From: Streblospio benedicti
Lineage: Eukaryota; Annelida; Polychaeta; Spionida; Spionidae
Direction: 5' to 3'
Assembly (NCBI GenBank): GCA_019095985.1
Contig: CM032662.1
Location: 41,450,443-41,514,442, forward strand
Length of the DNA stretch: 64,000 nucleotides
Under the pieces are notes generated by a model. It saw only the letters and a program-made list of their open reading frames with translations, searched no databases and had not been told where the DNA came from. Below, piece by piece: positions 43,801-56,698 of the stretch. Numbering within the stretch: the first letter of the stretch is position 1; every line of letters begins with the position of its first letter. Both the position numbers and the translations under genes were made by a program.

Positions 43801-45078
43801 CTTTCAGAATCTCATGAGTTCATATTCACCTGCGCGATTGATAGCAAACATGCCACAAATCCTGTGAAGATGAGGTATTTGGGTGGGGAAAGAGCTAGTG
43901 TTGTTATACGCACTAATCAAACCAACACTTGCACAAATACTATTCCTATGGTTCCATATGAACGAGAACTTCTCATGTCTGCAGCACGGCGACATAGGCC
44001 AAGTACAGCGTGACGACATTATGCGGGAGTTCCGCTCGGGGTCTAGCCGTGTCCTGATCACGACAGACCTGCTCGCCCACGGCATCGACGTGCAGCAAGT
44101 CTCCCTCGTAATTAACTATGATGTCCCCATCATTCGGGAGACCTATATCCACCGGTAAGTGGCATTTCAGTTGCTGTGACTTTCTATATATGGAACGGTA
44201 CAATATTTAACAACCAGAGGGGACCGGTGCATATCGAAAAACCTGTCCCCTGCTGATGTGATGAAAAAAAACTGATGTCCCATGACCTCTATTCATAAAC
44301 AAAAGTTCACGTCCCCTCCCATGAATATTCACGTGATTAATTTGTACCGATTCGCTCACGTCGAGGTGGGATTTCAGCAACTGAAAAAAGGTACAGGTCC
44401 AAGGCCCAACGAGAATGAAAAATCATCCGGTCCCCCTACTTTGCACCTTGAAAGAAGTACCTGTCCCCCTACCAAATGCACCGGTCCCCCTCCCTGGTAA
44501 ATATTGCACCGTCCTTAAGTATCGTCCGGTACAACAAAATTCTGTTTGGTCCCCGGGGAGTCGAGATTGGCCATATAGTGTGAAAAGGATGCTGCTGCCA
44601 ATCACTTGTGTGGATGTAGAGTCGTTTGATTGCAAATGAATACTAATTATGGCCAATTGTTTTCATTAAATGGTCAACAAGTAAAATTTCATGCTTATGA
44701 CTACACTTCTGTCAATTGTATTACCCGATGCTTCATTGTTTATCTTTGATCTCATGCGAGTTCGATTCTCATCAGAACCACTTGGTGAAATGGAAGCTTA
44801 TGGTTGAAAAGATTACTTCAGTTATGTCAATACAGTGGTAGGAACGTGCTTTCTATAAAGAACGAAGTGGATGATTAGAAACTTGATCTTTGCCTTTGGA
44901 CTTTAATTAAATCTTAATTTTACATAATTTCAGTGTTGGTCGCGGTGGACGTTTTGGCCGTAGAAGTGTTGCGATCAACTTCGTAACCGGAGGTGACCAC
45001 TGTGCGCTGCACGACATTGAAACATTTTACAATACTCAAATCGAGGAAATGCCCATGAATGTGGCAGATCTGATTTAA
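40860..45078 (+). CDS. eIF4A-like DEAD-box RNA helicase (421 aa)
   Basis: Six exons close in phase: 40860-41418, 41544-41653, 42080-42211, 43336-43485, 43985-44154 and 44934-45078. The ATG follows a 5' leader starting after an acceptor at 40839. The protein is eIF4A along its whole length: AQSGTGKT (92-99), GG and TPGR (173-176), DEAD (197-200), SAT (228-230), [18 protein letters not shown] (373-380) and the C-terminal NVADLI. eIF4A is the ATP-dependent helicase of the cap-binding complex that opens mRNA leaders. Two RNA-contact motifs are unusual: motif Ia is PRREL (124-128) instead of PTREL, and motif V is AHGID (348-352) instead of ARGID. The ATPase motifs are intact. It is probably a diverged eIF4A paralogue rather than the main copy. 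Confidence 0.95.
42253..42413. repeat. Tandem duplication in intron 3 of the eIF4A-like gene
   Basis: Two adjacent copies of about 81 bases start at TATACCACTCT (42253 and 42334) and are nearly identical. Each contains GGCTGACAGCCAAAGTCAGC, a small hairpin. Confidence 0.85.
42857..42980. repeat. Short tandem duplication in intron 3 of the eIF4A-like gene
   Basis: AATCTGTTTGTGAAGGTTAA followed by ATATATGTCATGTTTTTT occurs twice, about 63 bases apart. Confidence 0.75.
44191..44515. mobile_element. Inverted-repeat element in intron 5 of the eIF4A-like gene
   Basis: The ends match as inverted repeats of about 45 bases: left has ACGGTACAATATTTAACAAC then GGGGACCGGTGCAT; right has ATGCACCGGTCCCCCT then GGTAAATATTGCACCGT. 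The interior repeats GGTCCCCCTAC-type words. No coding capacity. Confidence 0.65.
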
Positions 45079-45711
45079 TCGTACGCGCACATCACTACCT
45101 GCATGGTACTGCAGTAACAGTACTACACAGGGATTAACGACTATTCGAATACTGGATGCATTTGAAGCCTGCCGTTTATTTGGGACACGTGCAGTTGTAT
45201 TACAGTCATTTTTAGATAAGGTCTAGTCTTTTCTTAAACAGTTTCTACTTAGAAATATCATAAAATTAAGTTATTTTAAGTCTCTTAATTTGTGCCTCTA
45301 CTAATAGTATTTTAAATAGGTGTAATATTTTTCTTTGAACTGGGATTTTTGTGGATTTGTTAATTAATATATAAGTATTTGGCATTTTTAAAGGTATTAT
45401 CTTTTCTTAAACAACATTTCTGTAAGAAATATCATAAAATCATGTATTGAATGTACTTTTGGTTCGCGCTATTGGTGTTTAAATTGTTGAAATACTGTTC
45501 TTATAAATTAGGAGTTTGTGCATTTGATGTCAGCTGGCACTATCATAATCTTAAATATTCGCCCCGTGCCTATGCTGTCTAGAATGATGTATTATATAGA
45601 ACGGTGGGAGGTTTGTCTTTCTAGAGCAAGCTTTTTATCGTATGTTGAATTATTACATCGGAAATGTATGATCTTTGGGTAGTAAATTTTGTAATGTTTA
45701 CTACACTTATT

Positions 45712-45717
45712 AATAAA
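45712..45717 (+). terminator. Polyadenylation signal AATAAA
   Basis: AATAAA about 635 bases past the stop of the eIF4A-like gene, followed by a GT-rich stretch, is the likely 3' end signal. Confidence 0.6.
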
Positions 45718-46788
45718 TATCTAATATACTTTAGAATTTTATTTGGGCTGTGTGTGATGCAGCATTGTGGTCAGTATTGGTCACTTAACTTGCAATATTA
45801 ACGCTACTGAAGATTAGAACACTAAACTTAGTGTGGTGACTGTGGTCACTCTGATAACTGTAAATTTAGGATAAATGATTTTTTTTTTAATTTGTCTATT
45901 AAAGTTTGAGGTAAATATCTGGACTTAAATGAAATTCTAAAATCTATTAAAACTAATTTGAGTGAAGGATAGAAATCCTACTCCAAAAATTACATTGTAC
46001 ATATCAATTGCAAACTTTGCCAACTCTCCATCCAAGTAACATACAGGACAACAACGGCCCACATTACACTTGGAAGATGATGAACACATTCTATTTAATC
46101 TTCGCTTTTTAATAGTATTGGATATTCTTCCAATCGATTATAATGTTTAAAGCAACACTGATGATACGACAATCTACTCAACTTAATGACAATGCTAGCC
46201 AATTAAATTGTATGCGCATATACTTAAACTACTTGGGAATACTTTGATACAAGGTATAGAATACAATATTATCAGGTAGTATGTTGTTATATAATCTCAT
46301 TCTTTTTAAACTGTTTTATGGCAATTTCATTCAAGGCCCATTGCATTTGCAAATGTACATCTACGCAAGCATGCAAATTAACCAGGGATTCCAGGTTGAA
46401 ACTCATTTAAAATGTCCTCATACTATAACTTAGAAATATCCCAGTACTGACCATAAAGTCCGCCCCCTTAGACGGACATGACAGCTGTTAACAGATGTGG
46501 CAAGAACATGGTTTTAAGTGAAACTTCTAAGCGCAAGCAGAGATGGCTACGTCGCGGAGAATAAGCCACACTAAAGCCCCAGTCTCACATTCGCGAATGT
46601 TCATGCTCAATTTTTCATGGCAAAAAAAGCATTCTGCCTATTTAGAAAGCACATGTGACGACATGATGGGCCAATTAACGAATCATTAGGGTTATTTAGT
46701 AATAATTTAAACACTAATTCATAACTAAACTAAAGGGCTTTTACTGCATTTGTAAATCTATTAATAAATGCTGTTAAATCTTAAGCCA

Positions 46789-46967
46789 TATTTTTTTACA
46801 TTTGTAAATATTTTCGACTTAGCCGTTGGTTTGGGTTTTTTAAGCTGACATCACACACCGGGGAGATGATGTCAGGAAGCAGGTCACCTTCTGTGTGACG
46901 TCAGCTTGGAAAAAAAGACTGTCGGACAACCTAATTCGAAAATATTTGCAAAGGTAAAAAAAATATA
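46789..46967. mobile_element. Foldback element with long inverted arms
   Basis: Arms of about 70-78 bases match as inverted repeats (left TTGTAAATATTTTCGACTTA, later AAGCTGACATCACACA; right TGTGTGACGTCAGCTT, later TTCGAAAATATTTGCAAAGG) around a spacer of about 30 bases. Non-autonomous and non-coding. Confidence 0.65.
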
Positions 46968-47788
46968 TAAATTTAGTCTCGAGTGAGTGGTTTAATCAAT
47001 TGTGGGTACTAATTATAGACATCACATCTAAATTTAACGACTATTTATAGTTTACAATGTCAGGTGGAAGGCATCCACTATAAATTTAAAACAGTGAACA
47101 TATATTCGGCCACTTGCAATAAAGAAAAGTCTAGTACAGTCATACAAACATTGCAACTAAAAGATTAATATATTTGCTTAACAAAGTGCAATTGGGCAAG
47201 CAAAACGGGTTGCGCAATTCAACACAATAATCGCTACAAATCCCCTCAAAAGTCGGAAGTAAACAAGAACACAACGTACTCAAGTGGTACGCGCGCATGC
47301 GTAAACGTGCGTGGTGAAGGATATGCTGGCTTGAAAATGCATCTCTTAGGGCATTTAGACATGACTTATCTGCCTTAGTGTTAGATAACGATGAATGCAT
47401 CCCATTTGAGTTGTTTGTTTGTTTGAAGAGTGTCAGACAAAGAAAAATAAAGTGGTGTAAAACCAAACTCATTGTATGATGTATTTTTTAACTGACAAAT
47501 CTCATGTAGGTGGACCCCATCATTTAAAAAGCGCACAATAGTACCGTTTTTCATGTTAAGAACAGACAGCTGACTGACCTTAACTGGTATTAATGGAATG
47601 GTGATCTCTTTTTTGACTCTTGGTGTTTCTGCAATAAAAGGTCCTATTATACGAGGGCTCTGCTGTACCTCATTCGCAAACAGGCAAAAGTCAGCAAATT
47701 ACATTAACAGTTACTGAAAATCTTGCCAAGACATTTAATATGACAGCAGCATCAGCCTTAAATCTCCATTATGTCTAAATAACATGGT

Positions 47789-47828
47789 CACGTGATGTAT
47801 GCGTGTCACGTGGTGTCGTGGCCACGTG
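47789..47828. promoter_or_regulatory. Cluster of three CACGTG E-boxes
   Basis: CACGTG at 47789-47794, 47807-47812 and 47823-47828, followed by TGACGTTC near 47840. It is dense for AT-rich DNA and consistent with a bHLH-bound promoter or enhancer. No adjacent first exon was recognised. Confidence 0.4.
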
Positions 47829-48397
47829 TTACAGCGGCTTTGACGTTCTTCTCGCGTGAAATGGAGTGTCAGACGACAGCACAGAATGTTTATTATACTA
47901 CTTTCGTCTGCCTCATTCTTTAAGTGTTTTAAAACCGAATGAGTGTATGTATGTAATGGTTTAATAACCGAATGAGTGTGTTTTATTCTATGTAATAAAA
48001 TTTTAAAGGGGCGAATATGGGTGATATTTCATAATACCATGCCGGTATGTTTTACCTGTTTTAAATGCCCATTGATATGAACATTGCTGTGATTGTAAAT
48101 GTAATTGTCATAATAGAAATTTTTCTCCAAAAAGATCCAAGACTTCTTTTTATACTTCATGGACTTCTATATATACTACATGTAATGTAAGTATTTTAGA
48201 TATCAAATTGCTAGTAATAAACAGCATTTATGTGAGCAATGTATAATTTCTAAAATTGTGAAGGCCCTTCTCCTAATGTCAACCCGTATATTTATATATA
48301 TTCCTGGCCTATAGGTATCTATTTCACATGTACCACTTTATACAGTTTCAGCCGAAAAACAGCCTATTTAATTCCTAAATGCATATCCTCCATAGTG

Positions 48398-48562
48398 GAA
48401 GGTCACTATCAAGACCACCTGTGGGACTACCTTCGAGTGGTCTCAATAGAGTGGGGATAGCTTTATGGATATCCATTATGGCCTCTTTATGCAGGTTTGG
48501 GATTGCCATAAATTGACTTATTATTAGCGGGTGTGGTTTCCTTATAGATGTCGTCTTTACTG
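48398..48562. mobile_element. Degraded MITE, CAGTAGAACCT family
   Basis: AAGACCACCTGTGGGAC, GAGTGGTCTCAATAGAGTGG and CTTTACTG match family words in order. The terminal repeats are worn. Confidence 0.5.
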
Positions 48563-49454
48563 CATGTGTCAATGTATGCATAGATGAAGGTTTGTATTAA
48601 TCATTAGTGCTGCAGGTTATCCCCTTTCCCCAGCGGTAAGTATTTCACATGTAGGCCTACAGTCTTCCTTTGGTCATGCGCAGTGATTGTGTGCGCTGAT
48701 CAGTTATTTGCATCAGCTTTATAAAGTCTCTAAAGTATTGATATCTATTAGATATAAGAATACAACTAGGATTCTTTTTGGATTTCCCTCAGATACAGTG
48801 TTTATGTAGAGCAATCAAGCGTACAAATGCATATGATTTAACGAAGAATAACTGCGAAACTATAATAGTAAATGAAATATAACCATGTTTACAATAAAAT
48901 TTGTTTGATACACAATCGAGGAATAAAACAATACTTATATCGTAAATATTGGGCAAAATGATCGACTTCTTCCTATGATGATGTAAAATAACCAGAAATT
49001 CGTTGGTGTGGGGGTGGGGGTGGAACATACCGGTACTTACAAGCTATTGGTTACCTTTTGGTATGCTCACTCGGTAGTTATGACATCCGTTGTAGAGGCG
49101 TCACTAACCAAACTTTTTTTCTGTTTTTTTCTTTTTTCTTTTCTTCTTTTACATTTTTTCCATATTGTCATATGTACCTTTCATACAATATAAAAGGTAT
49201 CGTGGCAACTAGTAAAAAAGTAATCAAATACCTATATTTTTTCCATGTGCAACAGCTTATTTCTTTATTATGGCTGGAGGCTTGCTTAAAGAGCATCCAA
49301 ATGCGCAAATTTCAACAGCCTTGAGTAGTTATCATTTCATGGGGCTACGCCCGTTTCTAACAACAAATGTTGAAGGAAATGAATACATGTATGGTCCATT
49401 TCTGTGAGATGTGGCAGTCAATTATACAAATGTGCTGAGTGTGTTTAGGTTATA

Positions 49455-49800
49455 TATATAGATTTGTTATCGAGCCTCAGGTCTAAAAATAGACTCGCAG
49501 TTGAAAGATTGGAATACTTGTAAACCATTTTCAACACAACTTCTTACATAAATATTAACATAAATCTCTAAACGTTAATCTGGTCTTTCCAATGCCATAC
49601 AAAATATAAGTATTGGTTCAGTTTTAAACAAGTGTTAAACGTTCGGGTGCTATAAAGAGATTTGTTACCAAGCCTCAGGTCTAAAGATAGGTAAAATAGT
49701 TGATTGCTTGTTAACAATTTTAAAAACAGCTTTTATATAAATGTTGACAAATATATCTTTCCAGTGCCATATAAATGCTGATGTAGGTTCAGTTTTAGAA
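49455..49800. repeat. Diverged tandem duplication, unit about 200 bp
   Basis: AGATTTGTTATCGAGCCTCA recurs as AGATTTGTTACCAAGCCTCA about 200 bases later. In both copies the order of words (CAGGTCTAAA, CTTTCCAATGCCATA/CTTTCCAGTGCCATA, GGTTCAGTTTTA) is the same. Confidence 0.7.
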
Positions 49801-52800
49801 TTTATTTCTTTATGATAGGAGTGGAAGTTGTGATATTATTCGCTATAAGCATGATTCAGCTAATAATTAATTCCATGTTCACGTCCCACGTAATCTGTTT
49901 GCCCGGCTTAAATCTGGAAGGCAAATTTACCATCTGGATCACATGACCAGATTACCCGGATCGCAGACAGAGTCCCACGTACAGATGTTAGGCATGTCCA
50001 TATGCCCAGGCGAACAGTTATGGCAAAATCTTATTTTTATAAGAAGCAAAAAACAAATTATTTTAATGAATTGCATCTAATGATTTGTTTTTTTTTAATT
50101 TTGTTCTCCAAATATTTTGTTTGTACGATCTCCTTAACATACTAATACCCCGTCATTTATTATAATATAAAGTGTAGAAACATGTCACCTGGGGGATTGA
50201 AAATAGCAGCTATCTACGTTGTCGTTGTTAAACTATGGAATTCTTACATAAAGAATCATGGTTAACACAATAGTGTCAATCATAAATATGAACGTGGCTT
50301 ACGAATTTCAAACCATAATATTTGAAAACAAATGTATACAACCGTATGTTGTTGTTTTTCTTATTCAAATCACTCGAGAGCAGATTCAAATAAATTGTGA
50401 ACTCGAATATTTGGCGTAAGCTATCAGCACAAAATGTATGAGGGCGGTAAGAAAAACATTTTAGTCAGCTCATCATCTGTCATGTATGTATCAACCATAT
50501 ATTTAATAAGAAATACAATTTGTAAATGGTAATATTATATATTATCGCCGCCTGAATTACTGTGTTACACCGGAAGCCACTTTCCCGCCCAATCAGGTAT
50601 AAGAGTGCTCACAACAAACAACCCACGCACGCGACCAGAATGACGTGTTTCCATCACTCTGTTTTCTGGTTACGCTATGCATCAATACGGTGTAATGTTT
50701 CCCAATACGCTCACACTGTGGGAATCCTGACCCCCTAAGATCCACACATGGCTATTTACATAATGGATTTTCCAGCCGACGGAAGCATTCTCAGCATTGT
50801 AGTGAGGTGTCTTCATTGTCTAATCAGATGACTTTAATTACTAGGGATATATTTTCCCCGCATATAGTGGGAGCTGGAGCAAAGAGTTTTACCATGTAAT
50901 GTGCTTAATGAATGCTGGGCTAGCTTTGTACTTGTATGGCTAGTATTTTGGCTACACCAAGATGGATTCAGCTTCAATTAACACACACTTTGATCACCCA
51001 CGCCCACACCCTTCCCAGTGAAATGAAATACTGTGTCTGCCATTGTTATTCTCACATTCCAACTCACGATCACTCACGTCCCCTCCCGCCCTCCGCCTCC
51101 CCGCGCCCCATGTTTACGCTGCCCTCACCCCAGACTGTCGCATGCTCACCTCAAGAGCCAGCAAACTCTCCACACCAAAGGCGCTGTTATCCTGTGCACA
51201 GTTGCTTCTTGGAAGACAGTGATGGTCACAGTCATAGGCCTTTCTGTTATTATGTCGTATCTGTTATGCTGTGTTTTGTTGGTATCTGCCGGGCGTGGGT
51301 GGACGAGTGGCGATTAATACCCCTCCTCTTATGTAGTGGGAACTACTTCTTCTGTGACTGTTACTAAACATCGGTATAGAGAAGCATGGAGAAGAAACCG
51401 TTGTAGTCTTGTGCACTTAGATAGTGTTGAGAGAATTTGAAATGGTCTTAAGACGCTTGCGCTTCGAATTAAAAGTTTTATATCTAAAAAAGTAACCTTC
51501 TACTAAATTGATAACTTTCTAAGATTTTACCCTTGCTGGAATGATCACCTACAACTGAAAATTTTTAACGTTTATATCTAATAGAGTCAAATGCGAAAGA
51601 AAAAATCTGTGTTTAACTCCTGGCTGAATCATCAGGGCAAAATATTACTGTAGTTTGTGTCTTGGTTATTGATATAAAATCGCGTGCCATGTTCCATAAT
51701 TATGAGCAGGAAGGTAAAATACAGTTTATATGTCAATTGAAGCTTGACCACATTTGATCAAGTTACGTAAGTGATAGACTTACATGCCATGCTCAGGACA
51801 TAAAATGGTAAAAGGGTATGTTATTACAAGCTATGAAATACTTATTAAAAAGAACAAAACATATATTTACTCATACAAGACTATTGTGGTGTTACTAAAA
51901 TATGCCATTTTTCAGTCAACAGGTGTAAGTTTTATCTTTGAGAAAAAAAAATATTGAAGATAGTTATGGGACATAAGGTGCCTGGGTTTTTTGCTATATG
52001 GAATGAGCCCCTAAAATATCCCTCCATTCCGTAATATCAAGCATCTTTGCTTACTGGAGGAAAACAATCATTAAGTGGACAAATGTGGTATGGAACATCA
52101 TACTTCTGTTTTATAGCAGTTGACATCACACTTAGAATTAAACGATGTCCTGATTTAAAAGATACCATTCACAGTAAAAGTTGTTTAAGCTATTTCAATC
52201 AACCATCACCCGGTTTGGTCATCCTTCAGCCAATGCTGCTAATTTCTAGATCTAAAGACTGGTGCATGAAAACTTCCCGCTAAAATAACAAACTTGCAAA
52301 CCCAGGAACATATTTTGAACTATAGATTTACCCAAAATAATAACACGCCAATGCATTTTCTACATCATTCTACTCAAATGCATAATGCATGTCCCAGTTT
52401 AATGCAAGAGCCACGATCATGTGTGTCAAAGACCTATATATTTGTTTATGGCATCGTCACCTAAAGAGCCAAACACTTGACTGCGATGTGTCGGTACAGC
52501 AGGAATTCATGGCATAGTCATAATATCAACAATGACTTGGCTGGATGCAAAGTGACATTGACCCAACGCTAAATGATTCAGTTTTTGCTGTAATTGTACT
52601 GTTGCTTTTAAAATACAGCAGCTACATAGTAAAATATGCCTGGAAGAACTAAAGATGCCAGAGAGTACTTTATCGATGGTGTAAAATTATAATTACTGAA
52701 GTACACTGCCATTAAAGCACATTTTACGACGATAAGCAAATTGATCTGAATAATGTAACCGATTTTATAGATAACCTTAATTGTAATAAAATGTGTTGAA

Positions 52801-52876
52801 AGATATAATTAACGATTTGCATTGTACTGGCATTATTGAAGAAAAGTATATAATATGTAAATTTGCAAAACTGTGA

Positions 52877-52980
52877 ACAACCATGAATTGCCGGGCCATG
52901 ATGGAATTCCTGTAGAATTAGTAGGGGGTAGAATTCATGAATTAGTAACATTACACATGAATGATAGCAGTTGTTAATTA
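52877..52980 (+). mobile_element. LINE reverse-transcriptase scrap
   Basis: One short frame reads NNHELPGHDGIPVELVGG, matching the PGxDGIPxEL signature near the start of LINE reverse-transcriptase domains, then stops after HMNDSSC. Only a small remnant is present. Confidence 0.45.
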
Positions 52981-55900
52981 AAATGGCATCCAAGCTGATT
53001 ATAGACATATTTGATCGTGTATATGAAGTTTAAATTATTGTTTATTTCCATTATGTTACATCTGTGTATCTGCTATAAATACATGTGTGCAGAAGAGCAT
53101 GAAGGCCAACTTAAGAGAGACCTTCTACACTTAGGTGGATTTGCTATCACTGTTTACCCCCAAACTCCAACATTTCAATCTGCTTAACGACTGAATGAAA
53201 CAACCATATAAACAACGTTCTTAGCCAACGAATATCATCCATTCATCATCAATTCCCATGCACTGAGACACAGATATACTCGTATATAGAATGTCATCTA
53301 AATATGACATAACCCTTTGTGGGTCTGGTGTCCTCGAAGTGGCAAAGCACCCGATGACCCGGTCAAGACGTGTGGGAGTCCATTCCCAGTGTTAGGCCAA
53401 AGTGCCAGTATCTCCATAACAAGGAGTGTCTAATAAACTATATGTGTCAATATATGTGCATGGATGTGTGTCGGCCATCATAAAAAGGTGGCATGCCTCT
53501 GGCCCCCTAACGGCCACCTGTCACACCAATCAGCCGTATCCGTCGCCTTAATGGCGTGTCATTTTACGACATTAGCATTGATTCCGTGCCAGAACTCATG
53601 CACGGCAGTATGTAAATCAACAGGCTGAGTGTTATTTTAGTGTTACGTAAACTACTGCTCTCAAATGGTCATTAGGTGACGGAAAAGGGAGGGTAAAGCC
53701 TCTGTCTAACATTCCCGAATAATAATGTCGCATAATTTTCAGTATGCTAGTCGGGCAGTCGCGAATACCCATTACATTTTATAATATCATAAATTATAAT
53801 AATGCCTGCCACAAATAACATTCTACCTTTTAAAACACGTTTGTGACAAAACAATGTGATAGTTAATAATGGCTCCAATACCACGATTGCCAATACTCGA
53901 GACCCGATACATCTTGAATATTCAAGACTGTCAAATCATAACTTATCATGCAGCTAGATATTCAATAAGATAGAAACAGAATATTAGCCATTATCTTGTC
54001 GTTGTTGTTATTTGCTAAACTGTGCCATTGTTAGTGTTTTCTGTTGAAGACAAAACAATCTTTCTCCTCTCCTAGCAAACGGAAAATGTAGGGCATAAAC
54101 CATCGGGGATGTAGGACTCGGGCTGAAATTGGAGACTGCCTGACTGACCATTAAACCCAATCACGTGTGAGTCACGCCCACTCAGCCGGGAAGTTGCGTA
54201 ACCACGCCAACTCATCATCATATCACGCGTAAACAGGTGATTACATTAGAGTGTGTGATCGTCTATTTAGTGAGGGTTTACGTCTTAATCACACGGGCTT
54301 CCTATTACTAGTAGACGAAATGGCGGAAATGCGGACTTATCATTTGAGTGCTTTTGCGCTGAACTTTGAGACATTTTCAATATGGGGTTTCTCTCTGTAT
54401 AGTGGTGAGATATTTAGAGGTGATATCTATATATTTTTTTTTGTTCAAACATGTTGACGATATTGTTGTTGGTCTACGGGGAATCTCTTCCACACTGTGT
54501 ATATTTCGAGTGTTACAATACCATCTCAATAATGAGTCCAAAATAGATGAGGATGGGATGACACACATTATGCTTTGTTCTTACGACATTTTGATGCTAA
54601 TTTCAGGTGGTACGCATGGTTCATTAACAACACAATTGTTGTTTAAAAAGTTTCCAATTTTGTGGCTTGATTTCATCATGGCCTAAATTATATGTGCAAC
54701 AGAATATCTGTACATGTCTACGACCTCTAGTTACACAATATGTGTTTGCCTTAACATCTTGCGTCAGCTAATTTAGTTGTCGAAAAAATGCGACCCATAC
54801 TGTTTTTATTATATATTGAAATTGTTTCACTGTCAAAATTAATGCTTAATTCATTTTCTGAGGTCCGAAATGAAAACAAAAGTTGATAAAGAATCTAAAT
54901 GAGATCACATAATCGTGTGTAAAGTACACGAAAGCAATGATACAAAGAGAGAGAATTATCCATGGACAATATTTGGCAATATTAAAGTAGTGCTTGCCTG
55001 AGCTCAGGTAAATAGATATAGCTTAAATAGCTACTATTGTTATTCTTGATTAATTCCCACAATCATCAATACACTTAACACAAATGAAACATTGCAAATG
55101 ATAATGACTGTATGTACATTGATATTCATTAATCTTTTATGCTGAAATATTGCAAATAATGGGCGGTTTTATAATATGTTGCTGTCACAAGTAAACGGAC
55201 AAAAATATATTAAGATGGGTATGATCTTATATTTTTTAAATATGTAGAACATATCCGAAATAAAATACTGTTATCTGTTATCTGTAAAGGTTTAGATAAG
55301 AGAAGTGAGAATTCTTAGCTAAAGCAATGATCAAGACAATGGAAATCTAATTTCTAAGTTATACGTATTTCTTACAAATTTTGTTTCAAATATATAGCTT
55401 GAAACAATGAAATAAAATTTGTACACTTGAACGTGTATAAGGTTATTTAGTATCTGTCTGTGGGGTTTGTAATTTATTGTTGACCTTTCATAAGTGTTTG
55501 TTATTTTTGTGTGTATTTTTTCAACCCACTCAATCTTGCGTATTCTAAGTCCTAACACCATAACAGTAGATTTTGTTGCTTTAATATCTTACCCGTCGAT
55601 ATGTCAACCTCAAGTGTCCAGTTATCACATTTCTTCTAAGTTAATAAGACGCGTTACCGCTATTTGTTACATAAATGTTGGTATTCACGTATCAAAAATA
55701 CATTTGGCATCTACAATAATTTTAAAACACATTATTAAAGATTTTTCTGATTAGGATCATGAAGTATATACATTCCATCTCTTTATCAGCCAAAACCTGA
55801 AATTTTGTGTGCGCCTGCAAATGCAGTAATTGCGAATACAAAAATAATCATACCTTTAACAAACATTGAAAGCAGCAAAGTGCCTTTAATTGACAACATC

Positions 55901-56541
55901 CATACAGTAAAGATAGAAATAAAACAATATCAATAGGAGATATATATCAAGTAATTCATAAGAACCAATACAATTTAACAAACAAAACACTTAATTATAT
56001 TACAACAATTTCTCTCACCTTGGCTTTGCCGCGCCTTAGCCACAGTCCCCTAACTTGCTATGTTTTTGGTCGGTATCTCAACTGTTCATATTATTGTTCA
56101 AACTTAACCGTCTCTTTTCATATGCAACTGAAAACTATTCTCCTATGTGTGACTTTAACTTCTGATTAGACTCCTCTCTTTAATTTACTAGCTAATTAAT
56201 TGTTTCAGCTTTTTGTCTAAGCTGTATGCAGTGTTGAAAATGACTGTGTCGTTTGTAAACTTCAGGTAAAAACAACCATTTACGTCACTTGTGTATTAGT
56301 ATATGTGTCTCCTTTAAATATCCCCTATCCACTCCCACCTCCGACTCAATAACAATTGTGTCTCAAAACTTTAATCTATTACAACAAATATCATTCTATG
56401 TGAACAGCACACAAAAAACAGCCTCCTCTGGTGTCACCTTTCCTTTTAAAAGTCCCAACACTCTCAAACACCACTTTTCACATCACTTGACCTCCCAGTT
56501 AGCAAAAAGACATAAGAAACAATGGCCAGTCCCCGGAGCGC

Positions 56542-56698
56542 ATGAACCACAAACTAGTCCGTCTCGAACACTATATCCGTGCGCCGAAGACACCTCAGAC
56601 GCTAACTTTTATGGGGCTAGATGGCGCTGCGGAGGTAGCGGACAAAATACCGTCTGCTGCTCAATTAGATGCCGATCTGAGGGTGATTAAGTGTTGGG
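56542..56698 (+). CDS. Candidate first coding exon
   Basis: An ATG-led frame reads MNHKLVRLEHYIRAPKTP, then GLDGAAEVADKIPSAAQLDA, and ends at a consensus donor (TTGGG/GTGAGT), phase 1. It is locally GC-rich. No downstream exon was found on this strand and no family recognised, so this is tentative. Confidence 0.25.

Larger units (their letters stand above)
45718..56541. other. Gene-poor region
   Basis: No gene that I can support. Contents: an inverted-repeat element at 46789-46967, MITE scraps at 47565-47670 and 48398-48562, a triple CACGTG cluster at 47789-47828, a diverged tandem duplication at 49455-49800 and a LINE-like scrap at 52877-52980. An open frame at 50936-51367 (plus) has no splice or family support. 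Confidence 0.55.

Noticed and set aside
44700-44800. Possible second tRNA-type SINE (GAGTTCGATTCTC at 44758-44770)
   Set aside because: Only a B-box-like word is present; no convincing A box or body, so not annotated.
50936-51367. Plus-strand frame of 143 codons starting MASILATPRW
   Set aside because: A second frame in the same place looks equally open, there is no splice consensus, and the Pro/Ser-rich text follows base composition.
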